Source: Strongyloides papillosus
Lineage: Eukaryota > Nematoda > Chromadorea > Rhabditida > Strongyloididae
Assembly: GCA_005656395.1 (NCBI GenBank)
Contig: SRSI01000013.1
Location: 310,001 to 374,000 of the forward strand
Length of the DNA stretch: 64,000 bases
Direction: 5' to 3'
Shown: piece by piece, positions 49,730-63,800 of the stretch
How the letters are laid out: each line of letters begins with the position of its first letter
Position numbering within the stretch: the first letter of the stretch is position 1
Position numbers and translations under genes: made by a program
Notes under the pieces: model-generated
The model's database searches: none
What the model was told of the DNA's origin: nothing
The model's input: only the letters and a program-made list of their open reading frames with translations

Positions 49730-51508
49730 TTATTTAAGTTTTTCTAAGAGATCCAAGTATTCTTTAGATTGCAAAAAACGAACATAAGGATCATTTTTCA
49801 AAACTTGTTCTACATGTTTAATAGCTTCGTCAAAAAGAGTTATGTCAACATCCTTTTGTTGAATTTTTTTTTCAATTGTTTGTCTTAAACCAAATGGAAG
49901 GAAAACTTCATTATGTGTCCCTTCACGTAAAAATTGTTGTTGAATGTTTTTTCCTAAATTAGACATTGCAGGACTTTTATTTTTAACACTTCTAAATTCG
50001 ACAACTGCTTCCCAAAAACGAAGGTTCTCCTCAGCATGAATATTATGAAGGAATTTGCGGAAGTAATAACGTCCAACTTGATTTCCTAATAAAGCTTCAA
50101 AACTAGAACTCCATTTTAAAGCATAAGCTTTGGGAAGTAATTGTTCAAGGAACTCCAGGTAAAGTGTTGATCGACGAAAACGAGGAAATTGATCATTTTC
50201 CAATAATTTACTTACCTCTTTGTCAGCCAACTCAAAACAGTTTACATCAGGATCATCCTTGACAATTTCTTTTTTAATTAACTGTAGAGCTTTGCTACTA
50301 ACATTAACTGTTGTTGTGCAACGATCTAACAATTCTTGCATAAGAGCTTTACGCTCGTCCTTGCTTTTTAATTCTTTAAGACGCTTAATATCGTCAACAA
50401 AAGTCAAATTTTCCTCAGCAAGACATTCAAATAAAAAACACATAAAAACTTGTTTACCAATTTTATCGTCAAGAAGTTCATTAAGTGTTCCACTAACCCA
50501 TGAGGCTGCTCTTGGATATTCAATGTCATCAATAGGTGGTAATGATGGTGCTTTTCTCTCAGCCTTGGATGACATCTCAAACATATTTGTTGCCTAAAAT
50601 CATAAATTGTCATTAGTGGTTAAAGTACAAAATCTTAAAGTGTATGTTATTATTTTTTATTATATTAACTCTTTTTTTGAATAAACAAAAGTTATTTTAA
50701 AATGTAAGATAATTTTGTTAACTAAATATAATAAAAATAGTAACAAGACATATATATCATTTTAAAACTTACAGGATTCATTTTTGTAGAAGCTACAGGT
50801 ATTTTACTTTGCTTTTTCTTATCCGATAAATTACTAATATTTGTAGAAGAAGTTGTGTTGGTGTTTGATAATTCTTCAGATTGTTCACGTTCCTTCTCCA
50901 ATTCTTGTTTTTTAGAATCTTCTAATTCCTTATTATTCACAAGTGGATTTTTTTTTAAGTTTGACTCAGTTGTTGTTGATAAGAAAACTTCCGGTTTGGT
51001 GCTTTGTTTTACCTCTTCAACACCTGATACTTTGTTTTCTTGGCTTGTATGAGCAGAAGTTAATGTTGATGGACTACTGAAATGAATTATTATAAATAAT
51101 ATTTAAGATTAAAATATTAATGTTTTATACGATTACTATAAATTCAGTAAAAGTTATAATTAAATAAAATGCTAAGGTTGTGGTAAATGTATCCAATAGT
51201 TACCATGTGAATCTGAAAAAAGGATAATATAATAAATATAGTATGCTATGTCTTAACTTTATAATTATTATAATAACCTAATACAATTCTACCAAATACA
51301 CCTATTTCTATAAATAATTTCTAATAAATCTTTTGAAATATCTTCTTTTATGTATAAAATTCAAGAAAGAGGTATAATTATTTGTTTATACGGTTGTGCT
51401 ATGAAGCAAGAAATGATATAAAAATAACTACTTAAATGAAATAAAAAAAATTTATTAATACAAATTATACCTTGTACACTGAAGCTCTCCAACATAATTT
51501 CTCCACAT
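49730..51508 (-). CDS. rgs-3: Regulator of G-protein signalling with two RGS domains
   Basis: Accelerates GTP hydrolysis by G-alpha subunits, damping GPCR signalling. Three exons: 51508-51471, 51076-50773 and 50593-49730; about 401 aa. The first exon (MWRNYVGELQCT…) is inferred from an ATG, a GTATAA donor and frame continuity, and is the least certain. Residues about 15-115 are Ser/Thr/Lys-rich and likely disordered. Two RGS domains follow in tandem: about 145-270 (SWVSGTLNELLDDKIGKQVF … RSTLYLEFLEQL) and about 275-400 (WSSSFEALLGNQVGRYYFRK … AEENLRFWEAVVEF … FLQSKEYLDLL). The second has the better match to the canonical helix 4-5 EENLxFW motif; the first has EENLTFV. Tandem RGS domains match the C. 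elegans RGS-3 architecture, a protein acting in sensory neurons. Confidence 0.87.
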
Positions 51509-53201
51509 AATACACAGTCTTGTTTCTTGAAAAAAAAAGTTTATTCTTTTTTTGATTGAGAATTATATAATTTTAATTGCCTATTAATTTTAATATTATA
51601 AATGTTTAAGTTTTTTTTTCAAACATCAAATATAATAATACTTATCTCTTTTATAATAATATTATATAAAAAAGAAGAAAATAGGGAAAAAAATTTAAAA
51701 ATTTCTAAAAGTGCGAATAACTTTTTGTTGAATTAACATACGTTTTATATAATTTTTTCACGATAATGAATATAATTTAGGCGTATCATTAAGATATTAG
51801 TGGGAAAGTTTATTAAAAAAAACGATAATATAACTTTTATAAAAAAGTATTTTGATAAAATTTATAAGTAAAATCAGAGATAATATGATTTCAAGAAATG
51901 AAAGTAAAAATACATTAAAAAGTAATGGATAAAATGCAATAAATTTTAAAAATAACTTATTGTAAATTTTTTTAAGTTATTAAAAGTAATGAGACATTTA
52001 ATAAGATTTTTATTGTCAATCAAATTTGTGTTTATTTTTAATGCTTTTCTAAGGTAATATGACATAATAATTAATTCATATTAAATTAATAAACCATATA
52101 TTAATTTAACACTCACAAGGAAATATTATTAGATTTAAATTATTATGTGAAACCTTAAAATTATGTATAAATTAAATATAAGAATAAAGATGTAAATATT
52201 CCTTTAATTCCAAAAATTTATACATATTACGTGCGTGATTTTGTAACTAAGTTATTGTTTATTGTAAACTTTATTCATGTATTTATCTTCATTTAAAGCT
52301 TGAAAAGTTAAAAACATATTTTGCTTTAGAGAAAATATAAATATATAGTTTTTATACAAAAATAAAAAAAAATATTTAAAAATATTAGCATAATGATATA
52401 ATAATAGTTACAAACAAAAATTTCATTGATGGTTCATGTGAAAATCTGCTTTCCTACTTTTTTTGTACATATACAAAATCTTATGTGTTGGATAATGGTT
52501 GCCTAGTATATAAACATAAATTATAAATGTTTTTTGTTTAAAAAGATAATAATTCGCTCAATGGCATAATAATGAATCATATGGAAAAATAATTTTATAA
52601 ATTATCTTACTAAATAGACATATTTCACTAATAAGATATCTAAAAAAAATCGTACATTGCAATTTTAATAATTTAAAAAAACATTTAATTATAACTTTTT
52701 TGTTTAATAGACCATAACTTTTAGTCTTTCATGTACCTATAATTTCAAAGATTACAGTATCATACTATGTAGATTAGAAATTAACGGAAATATGATTTAT
52801 TTAATAGTTTGAACTTTATTTTCCGTATTTAAGTAGTTACATTATTGTTATAAGATTAATATACCATAATAAAAAACAATTATTATAATATATATATTGA
52901 TGTAATTAAGTCTTATTTTCCGTTACCTTTAAATACAATTGATCTTTTTTATTTATTATAAAGGAAAAAGAATTATATTTGCACTAAATGTTATAAACAA
53001 CATTACTTTAACATTGTATATACATTTAAAAATATTTAATAAGTCATGAAAAAAATATATTCAAACGCAAAATTATCTTAAGTTTGACGTCAATCTGTCC
53101 ATAAAAACAAATGTTAAAAAGTATACTTAGAAAATTATTCTAAAATTAATAAAACATTTATTCTCTTTTACATAAATAATAGTCGTTTATATCAAATGTT
53201 T
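51509..53201. other. Intergenic region
   Basis: AT-rich promoter side of the RGS gene and 3' side of the DOMON gene. No exon seen. Confidence 0.4.
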
Positions 53202-53813
53202 CTATATTAGGCATTGGTCGAGGCAAACTTGTGTACTGTAAGGTCTTCCTGGATGCTTAGAAATTGATCCTCTTATGTCATAGACTGTACCTGGATTCAT
53301 AACAAAGTTCCAGTTAAAACAATTTCTTAATGGTATATCACTTATTTTATCTGTTGGTATTGAAGGTCTTGAAAATCTAACAGTAAGAGTTCCATCAACA
53401 TAGTTCGTTTTGCTAACAGTAACATCTTGTTGGACATCTGGAATGGGGTTTGTGTATCCAGTCACAAATTCATCAGTTACAAGGACTCTACCATTTATAA
53501 TACGTATCATAATAACATCAAGGCCACCAAGCTAAAAAAGTAAAATTAAACTTTCAAAATATAAAACTACCATTGATCTTCCAAATCCAATTGCATACCA
53601 GGAATTTGAATTTGGTGGAAGTTTCGATAATGACAAAACAAAATGAATAGTTCCATTGTTGTCTTTACCAAATTGAATTTTATATCCTTGTTTATCCTTT
53701 AACTCGCACAATTCACATGTAAGTACTAAAAATTTATAAAAAACAATTGTGGATAACTTACATTTTGCCATTGTAATAACTAAAATGGCTTTCGCTAAGA
53801 TAAAAACATTCAT
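53202..53813 (-). CDS. Secreted DOMON-domain protein
   Basis: Three exons, 53813-53762, 53725-53571 and 53531-53202; 178 aa. Residues 1-18 form a signal peptide. The DOMON beta-sandwich starts in exon 2 and reads YAIGFGRSM joined to LGGLDVIMIRIINGRVLVTDE, the conserved core of this haem- or sugar-binding family, and ends in a Cys pair near the C-terminus. It has no cytochrome b561 or membrane part, so it is secreted; nematodes have several such DOMON-only proteins of unknown ligand. Intron 1 is 36 nt, a multiple of three without a stop, so retention would insert 12 residues within the signal region. Intron 2 is 39 nt. Confidence 0.8.
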
Positions 53814-54894
53814 TTTTTACCCAATTTTAGAATAAATATGCTAAAATTTTGAAATTAAAATTATGAAATAATATTTATATATTGGTACTCAAATCCTGTT
53901 TTAATATTAATTTATATCATAAAAATTTTATTTTGACATCTTTTTATAATTTTTCTGATACAAGATTGTACAGTATATTATGCATAAATAATTACATTTT
54001 TTTAAAAAGTGATATTCTATTAAAAAAAAGGTTTTTTCCCTTTTAATCAAGCTTGATTATTAATAGAATCCACATTTCAAAATTATAATTAATTAGTATA
54101 GTAATAAATTGTAACAAAATCTTTGAGAAAATATTTAAATAATGAAAATTAATTTAGAATATTAATAAGAAATACACATGTTTATATATATTTATTAATT
54201 AAGGAAATATTATTGTGCGTTTTAAGTAAGACGTTATCGAGAAGGTATACCAAATTTAAATTTGTTCAGCTTAAATTATAAATTTGATGTGTTGTAATTT
54301 AAATTATTTATAAAAATTACATTGTAATAATATTCAAATTTCAATCTTTGTATTTAAAATAAACCTGTTTTATATTTTATAAATAACCTTTGTACGAAGG
54401 ATGTAAGGATTAGAATTTTTAAGAAAAAAATTTACTAAATTTAATTAGCAGGAAATGAATTGCATTAATAAAAACATTTTTCTCCTTTTCAAATAAATTA
54501 AAATGATTTTAGTATAGACAGTTGAATTTACCAAACATTTATAAAATTATGACGTTAATTCTTTTACATTTTAAATGAATTCTGTTAAATTACTATAAAA
54601 AATATAAATAAATAATTTTAAGAAATATTTTTAATTTAAATAAATTTTTTTTAAATAACCTTGCGATAACAACACAAAATTTGTGTAGTTTACGTTGAGT
54701 AAAAGTTTTTGAAACAAACTTGTTTAACAAGAAATTGTTCTCATTAAAGATCATGAATAGCGTATATTATTTATTTTAATTTATTTATTATAAAAATTAT
54801 TTAACCTTTATAATTAGTTATATTTTAACTTAAAATAGGTGAAAATATTTTTTAATTAAAAAATATTGCAACTTTGTTTAAAGACATATTAAAT
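53814..54894. other. Intergenic region
   Basis: AT-rich spacer between the perlecan 3' end and the DOMON promoter. AATAAA words on the minus strand (plus-strand tttatt, about 54768-54790) follow the perlecan stop by about 105-125 nt and could be its polyadenylation signal. Confidence 0.4.
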
Positions 54895-57800
54895 TTATAC
54901 ATTTTTATATTTTCTGTTCTTAAACCATCGTTTTCTAACATATGGCGAAGGCCATTCGGAACATGGTAAAACATTCTGCCCATCAATAGCATTTTCCATC
55001 AAACCAATCTTATTACTATTAAAATATAATTCAGCAATACAACCAACAAAATTTTCTGAATGTATCCCACCAGACATCTCATTTGGCTTTGGTAATCCAC
55101 CAAGATATATATAACTATCAGCATTTAACATTGCTAAAATTCCACTACTCTCACCTTTAACAACTGGGGAATTATCTATATAAATATTTCCAGAACGACC
55201 TTTTCTAACAATCTTTATATAATGTTCCTCACCATCAGAAACAATATCACGTGATGTAATTCTAGCAGCACCACCACCTAGTTCGTATGAAAACACTAGA
55301 TATCCATCATTAATACCAAGTGAAATGTAATCAGTTGGATATTCAGAGGATGTGTATGTTGAAGATTGCCATAACAACACACCATACTTATGAGTTGTTT
55401 TAATTCTCAATTCAATTACTTCTATCTGTTCAGAGGTTAAATGAGGGAATTCCTCTGGAGAAAATACTATAAATGCTTTTCCATTAAATTTTGCAGCATA
55501 CTCAATAGGTTTAACTTAAATTAAAAAACAGAGAGATAACAAATTGTAGAAATTAAATAACGTTTTAACTTACATATATCACAGCGGGGACCATCAAATG
55601 AAATTTTACAGGAACATGCTATGTGTGTGGAATTAACCTCTTCACATATACCATTATCACCACATGTATCATATTCACAACGATCAATTATTTTTACATT
55701 TTCTGGTATCTCTTTTAATGATTCATCCTCAAAATCAACATCAAAATGAGGTGTTGTTTTAATAATATGTTTATCTTCTTCCTTGCTATATGTTTGATAT
55801 GATTCATCTGAAATATTATTCTCTTCTACACTTGAACTATCTGTTGGTAAAACTAATCCAATTTCTGAAGATTTTTTCTCTTCAATACTAACGTATGCAG
55901 TGGTATTGTCAATTGATATAATATCATTTGTTGATATTGAAGTTGTTATCTCTTCTTTTTTCTTATCTATTATTTCATCTGTCATGGTTGAGTTGTCATA
56001 ACTAATTGTACTTGTGATAAACTTGTCCATAATTTCTTCATATCCTTTATCTCCAACTTCCTTTGTTACATCTTTTTCAACACTATCATCCGTTTCGCCA
56101 CTTTGAGGTAATCTATAATTATTTACAGTATTTAGATGGGGATAAACATCATACAATGAAGTTGTTGAGATTATATTTAAATCTGTGTCTTCCTTAGATT
56201 CAGTTAGTGTTATCTCACTTTCTAATGTTTTAGAGGTTGTTGATATATTTTTCATAAAACTATCTACATTATTATATTCATTTAAAATTGTATAATTATC
56301 TTCTGGGAAGGAAGGATATAATAAACCACCATCTTCTTTTTCACCACACTTTTTAATATCTCCTGAATTATAATTTATAATATCAGTTGTAGGAATGTAT
56401 TTTCCATTAAAAGTAATATTAATAAGGCAGCCATTAAAACCAAAAGGTACATTTGGAATTGTTTCTAAATTAGAATTATCAATTTCAGCTAAAGTTTTTA
56501 AACTAAATCTCGATAAACCAGGTGGAATTTGACCAATGATAATGTAACCATTAATATCTTCTGCTGATGAAATTACGTTATTGCTATCATCAATTTTTCC
56601 TGTCAAGATAATTTTTTCATCAATTGTCACAATTTTCTTATCATTCTTTTTTGTTATTTCAATTTTATGTACATCATCGTTAATCAATCTTGTCTTATCA
56701 ATTTTCTTTTTTTTTGAAATTTTTGTACCTTGGACAACTGAAAACTTATTATCCTCAACACCTATATTAACATATTCTTTATTTTTTTCTCTTCCACTAT
56801 CGGAGATATGAGCAATAATTTGATTGTCATCCAAATTTGAAAATTTAATATTCATTTGAATGCTATAATCATCATTTATATTTTTTATTGGTATTTTAAT
56901 AAATGATGTTCTTCCATTAAATTCGATAGACTTAACATAAGAGTCTAAGAATTTAGTATCCTCAATTTCACAATGTTTTCCTCTTCGACCATATGGGCAA
57001 ATGCACTTTTCTTCACTGTTTATAATGGAACAAATTCCTTCTTGACATGTTAAATTTCCATTACAAATGTTATTTTTTACCTCACAATAGTCTCCTATAT
57101 ATCCCTCTCGACAGTGGCAGACGAAACCCATTAGAACATTGGCAGTATGGCATTGTCCATTATTTCTACAAGGGTTTGGTGAACATATTTTTGATTGTTG
57201 AACTGTTCCATGTACTCTAACAACATTTGATCCAATATCAAATGTTTTATTACTAACTGTTATTTGGCTTATACTACCGACAAAATAATGATCAACATCA
57301 GTTATCTTACCATTCCTCAACTCATCTGGAATTTCTTTTCCACCTACGTATAAACTACTAGATGGTATATTTTCATAAATTTTTTGTCCATCGTTCTCGA
57401 ATGTTATTTGATTCTCATTATTTACTGTTAATGTTGCCATGTTTTCATCATTCTTTATTGTAATAGTTGACCATTCATTTAATTGTATTTCTTTACCACT
57501 TGTTATATTGAATTTTCCATTTCCAATATCATAATCATAAACAACCTTACCATTTTTTAATTTAATTTCATGGTAATTTTCAGGAGTTTTATATTGTCCA
57601 GAATTTTTTTCCACATACAATATTATACCATCCTTTATTGTTGGTTTAACAGTTATATTCATGCTTAAGTCACGCCATTGTTCTGGAGATATCGGTTGAA
57701 GTAAAAGGTAAGATTTTCCATCAAATCTTGGTACCAATTCTAAATACATGTTTACTGATTAAATAAATTAGTATACTTACGTGTAACTGTCAACAAAACA

Positions 57801-60800
57801 TATTTTGAAGGACTAAATTTTCCATCTACTTGTTGTTCAATACACTCATATAAGCCTGAATCTTTTATTCTAATATTATTAATTGATAAAATTCCATTAT
57901 TATCAATTTTGTAGCTAAATGGCATTATATCATGAACTTTCCTCCATTTAACATTTTTTTTAATATTTTTCCTTTTATCAATTATGGAATAACCATTATC
58001 ACCACAATATAATTGCACATTTGTCCCAGCTGGCTTAACTACTCCTTGTGGCTTAACTTCAAATATCATATCATTTTTTGTTTTATCATCAACCTTTACA
58101 TATTTATTTCCATAGGGGACATTCTTATTTACATTATAATGATCATCTTTACCCTTTTGAATGATAACTTTTATTTCTCCAGCTGCAAAAAAAGTAATAA
58201 ATAAAAGATAAAAAATATTTAAGGGTCATATAATTTTTAAAATTTTATTACAAAGACAAATTTATTTAGTATAAAATCGCATTAAAAAAATTATATTTTA
58301 ATCATTCAAAAATTATATATATTATATATATCTTGGCAAACATATTGTTTCATGCTACAAATCACTTTACAAAAATATTTTCCTTTGTTGAAAGAATATA
58401 ACAAAAATTAGATAAAATATTTTTTTGAGTTACCAACTTAAACGGATAATATAAAGTTTGCGAAGGAACTGACATATATGATGGTAAAAAAGTATCATTA
58501 AAGATAAAAAAATTGAATTAAAAAAATGGATTATTTTTTTCCTTTTACATTTTAGTAAAATACATGCATTACATCAAATTTTTTTATGACAGTTCATGTT
58601 TTATTTTACCATAAAATATATTTCATATATGCTTATGGTAATATTATGACAAAAATATGACTAAAGATATGAAAAAAAAGATTATAATTGTGTGTGGTGT
58701 ATATAAATGATGAATAATATTGACTAAAGGTTTCTACACAATTTATAAAAATTTAGAAAGCAATTAATTTCTAATGTAGAAGTATAAAAATTAAAATCCG
58801 TTTAGCTGAATCTAAATACATAGAGTAAAGTTATAAGTGTAATTAAAAAATCTATATAAAAAATCTGTAGAGAAAATATCACTGGTTTTTTTAAACGTTA
58901 TTTCTCTCATTTGTAAAGTTTCTTAATTTGATTCAAACCATCCCCCAAAAACTTCTTTGCTATGATGTCTCGGTGTATTTCTATTTCCTCTGTAGTGCTT
59001 ATAATTATTATATCTTTCTCCACCGTACTTTCCTGAATTCATATAACTATGCTTACTTTTTAAATTATTGTGTTTATAATCATCTGCTGAATGGTGAATG
59101 GTTAATTTTCTATGAGTTTCTGTATATGTTGCATGCATTTTGTTAGATCTATCTCGATTGTTATTATGATCTTTGTTAAATTTATAATCATGCTTGTAGC
59201 TTTTAGCGACTGGACGAGAGTTATGATAATATGAATAATTTCTCTTAGATTTATTTTTGGGGTTAAGATGTTTTCGCTTGCGTTTTCCTGAAACTTCTCC
59301 TATATTTAAAACAGCCTTTGAACGTAGCATTCCATCTTTTGTTAATGCTTGACACCAATATGTTCCTGAATCATCTTTGGTAAGTTCATTAAATACAAGA
59401 CGTCCTTTCTCAACATGTGTGCCTTCTGGTAAATGATCGGATTCCTCTTTAGACCATTCAAATGTTGCTGTATTATCTCCAGTTACAATACAATCAAACC
59501 ATATTCTTTCACCAAGTGTTGGATTATCTGTTGATTGTTCAATTCTTACCTGTATAACTGTATCAGGAACATAAATTTGTACCTTGGCATACCCCTCAAC
59601 TTCATTGTTATTTTCCATTGTTACTTTACATACGTAAATTCCTGAATTTTCTTCTTCAAAGTTGGTAAACTTTAATTTTGTTCCTTGAACATGAGCATTA
59701 TCTGGTAATTCACCTTCATCTTGTTTACTCCATTCAACATGTGAACCAGGAACAATAAATATTGGGCACTCAACTTCACCATCGCTTTCCTCTTCCAATG
59801 GATAAATTGATGCTTGTTCATCAGAGGTATGTCCAACACTTACTGCTGTATAAGCTGATCCAAGAAGTTCACCATCTTCATCCAAAACTTCACATCTATA
59901 AACACCGTGATCTTGAGAATTGTCAGCTGATTTAATTATAAGTTGACTTGTTTGCTTAATATTTGGGACTAAGCTTCCACGTCTTAATTGTGACCATTTA
60001 TATTTCATTTTTCCATCATTATCTCCATGCATAACACATTCAAGAATAACTGATTCACCTTGTCTTACAACACGAACGCTTGGTGGAGCTATTTCAACTT
60101 GAATAGCATCAACGCTTCTTTCTGAATCTGGTTTTAATGTAACTTTAGCACTAGCAATCTCTTTATCATTTCTATATCCACTACATTTGTAATCACCAGC
60201 AAGATGATCATCAAATGAATCGATAAAGAGAACCCCTTCATCACCATTACTTTCGACATCCTCTCCTGTGTGAACATTTATCCATTTAATTTTATCTACA
60301 AGATTACTTCCTGTTGATGTACATACAATGCGTGCTTGTTGTCCATGAGCAAGGTATTGTGTTGATCCACCTAAAATGGCAACAGTTGCTACTTGTGATG
60401 GTTCAACAACTTCAATGTAGATGTCTTTGGATGCTGTGGCTATTTGGTTACTTCCTTTACATGTGTATCTACCTGAATTTCCTAAACCAACGCCTGGATG
60501 TTTAATAAATTGTTCAGAGATAGTAACAGGGACATAATCATCTGGTAAATCACCACGCTCTGGACCTGGGTCGTGAAGCCATTCAACTTCAGGCTCTGGT
60601 TCACCAAATGCTTCACATCTAATCTCTAGTGGTTCTCCAACAGTTAATACAATTCTTGGTCCTGGAGGATTAGTACGAACAATTAATGGTGATCCGATAT
60701 TGACAATACCAGTGTCAGAAGCTTCACCGATATCATTTTTAGCAGTACATGTATATTCACCATTATATTCGGTTTTGGCGTTTTCAAATACTAAATATAC

Positions 60801-63800
60801 ACCATTATCTTGGATCTCTGTACCTTCTGGGAGTTCTTCACCATTTGGTCCTGTCCATTGTATCGTTGGTGTTGGTGAACCAGTAACAATACATTTGAAT
60901 TTATGCATATCACCTGGTTTACCATTCCATACTCTTGGTTCAACTCTAGCTGTTGGTGGTAATGATTCTTCAGTTATTTCAAGTTTAACTGGTGGTGCAA
61001 CTCCTTTACCAAATTCATTTGTAGCAATACATACATAATCACCGACGTTATGCTCTTCAGCATTTGTAATATGTAATTTTTCTCCTTCAGCACGAACACC
61101 TTCAGGTAATTGACCATTCTCATGGATGTATCCCCAAGTAAATCTAACAGGAGTATCCGATTCAGCTTCACATTCAAATGTTGCTGGATCACCTTGTTTA
61201 ACTGTCAATAATGGTGGACTAGCTGTTGGTATTGGTGGTTTTCCTTCAACAGGTTCATCAACATTTATCTTTGCCTTTTCAGATTCTTTACGCTCACCAG
61301 TATTTGGATCTTGAGCTATACAAACATACTCTTCCTCATGATGTTTCTCAACTTTGTATATATAGAGTAATCCTCTACCATCTTCATATACACCTTGTGG
61401 AAGTGGTTGTCCATCAGCTTTTTGCCATCTTAAATGAGCATTTGGTGTTCCAGGGACATAACATTTAATTCTTGCTGGGTCACCTAATTTAACTCTTTGA
61501 TCAACTGGATCAACTACTGGATCTCCCATTCTTGGAGCTTCCTGTGGTATAACTTTAGCAACAACATTTAATGTTGCTGGTTCAGAAGGAACATTTTGAC
61601 GGGATACTGGATCAAATGCAGTACATATGTAATCTCCTGCGTCAGTAGTATGTGCTTGTCTCCATATCAATTCACCTCTATCATCCATTGCAGTTTGTGG
61701 AATTGGAGCACCATTCCTTTGACTCCAACGGACATTTATCTCTGGATGATTTGGTACCCAACAACGGAATTTAGCTGAGGTACCTTCTGGAACTGTTTGT
61801 TCAATTGGATCAATAACTGGTCTAATTGGTTCATGTGGTTCATTAATATTAAGACGAGCAAGTGGAGCCGGTTCTGGTGCTTCATATGGATTATTTGGAT
61901 CAGTAGCAGTACATAGGTAGTCTGTATCATGAATACCTTTAATTGTTCTATAAATATTCAAATAACCATTATTTTCTTCAGCACCCTGTGGAAGTGGTGA
62001 TCCATCAGGAAGTGTCCATTTAAGAACAGCTCTTGCATTTCCTGGTACCCAACATCTAAATCTTGCTGGTTCTCCTTCATCAACATTCAAGACGGGTGGT
62101 TCAACGCGTGGTGGAACTTTATGTTTGACAACATTTAATTTTCCAGGATTAGATTGTCCTAAACCATATTGATTAACAGCTGTACAGATGTAATTTCCAG
62201 CATGATGCGATTGGACATGTGGAATGCGAAGAGTACCACCATGTGGATATACTCCATGTGGAAGTGGTCCACCAACATCTTCTTTATGCCATCTAACTTC
62301 ACAATTTGCTAATCCAGGAACAGTACATGTGAATGTAGCTGATTCTCCTTCATTAACAGTTTGTTCTGGTGGTGTTACAACTGGTCTTGGTGGTTCACCT
62401 CTAATAACAATTAAATTAGCTTCATCTGTAGCAATTTTATTTCCAGCTTGTCCGGTACATCTGTATTGTCCAGCATCTTCTGGTTCAACACTTTCAATAA
62501 TAAGTTTATTTCCTCTTTGTTGAGCACCGTGTGGTAAATACATTGATCCAACCTTTGACCATGTAATAACAACATTTTGTGGTGCTGGTTCTATGACACG
62601 GCAATTCCATTTAACACGTTGACCTTGAGTAAGTTGTAAGAATTTTGGTTCTTCAATTTCAACACGTAAGCCTAAATTTATTAAAAAAATAATTAAATAT
62701 ACTGTATTTTAATTTATTTCAACATTAAAAAACACATAAAATTAAGGACATTGCGAACTTTATTATGAAACACAAAAATTCACATAAATGAAAGTACCAA
62801 TAATAATGATTAATATGGTAGTGAAAAAAAAGTTGCTTTTTTTCAGTGATATTGACAATGATAAGTGCAAAATTTTTAAAGACAACAACATTTAACATTT
62901 TAAAAAAAAGCTATTAAGTGCAGTAAATTTTTTTGATAAAGTTCTTCAAGTCAAAGCAATTATTTTTGATTATATAATTATTTTTGTGTGTGTATGTTAA
63001 GGCAAACATTGAATAAAGACAATAGAAACCGATGATATAATTGCTATTCTAAATGTAGATTTCTACATATACATAATTGGTGAGTGTTTAGTTATTACTT
63101 AAAATACTCTAGTGTATATATAAATATCACTGAAAGGTATTATAAATAAAGCTTTAAAATTGTTACATTCTTCTTCTAGATGTTTTAGAAGAACGACCAT
63201 GAACATGAATACGAGTACGACGTTGTCTTTGTTCACCAATACGTTTATGAGTTCTTTGAACAGGTCTAACACCAATACGTGGAGTGTTAGTTGTAGCGGT
63301 TACTGAAACAAAATTAGAATCTTTCTCTGAAACAAAGACGACATTTTGTTGTTTTTGTGCACGAGATAAATAAGACGATTGTGAATCCTTGTATGAAGGA
63401 ATAGATTGACGATAATTAGAACGGACATTCGATAAAGACATTGACGGATCTGTGCGTGTATTTATACCTTCTTGAGATGGAACAAATTCAATACGATCCT
63501 CATGGATTCTTCCAATTGGTTCACAGTCCCTTCCTCCAGTTTTTTGACTTCTTGTGTATCCTGGTGCACACCTAAAGTAATTTTTTATGGTTTATTTATT
63601 ATAAGTTATGTAAAACTTACTCATTACAAAGTGGACCATAATAACCAGCTGGGCAATTCCTACATTGTACTTGACCATTTGGTCCAATATAACAATCAGA
63701 AGCTCCAGGACATGGACATAAATTACAATCATATGGAGTTCCGACAGTTGCATTACCATAGAATCCTTTTTTACATGTTTCACAGTGAAAACCTTCTGTA

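Noticed and set aside
59260..59310. Perlecan long-form donor right after Ig12 (GAA|GTTTCA)
   Set aside because: It is a weak donor and leaves phase 0, which does not fit the phase-1 acceptor at 58182; GTAAGC at 59056 fits both strength and phase.
60314..62523. Many ORFs opposite the perlecan Ig exon
   Set aside because: All overlap well-supported Ig domains on the minus strand; no independent motifs.
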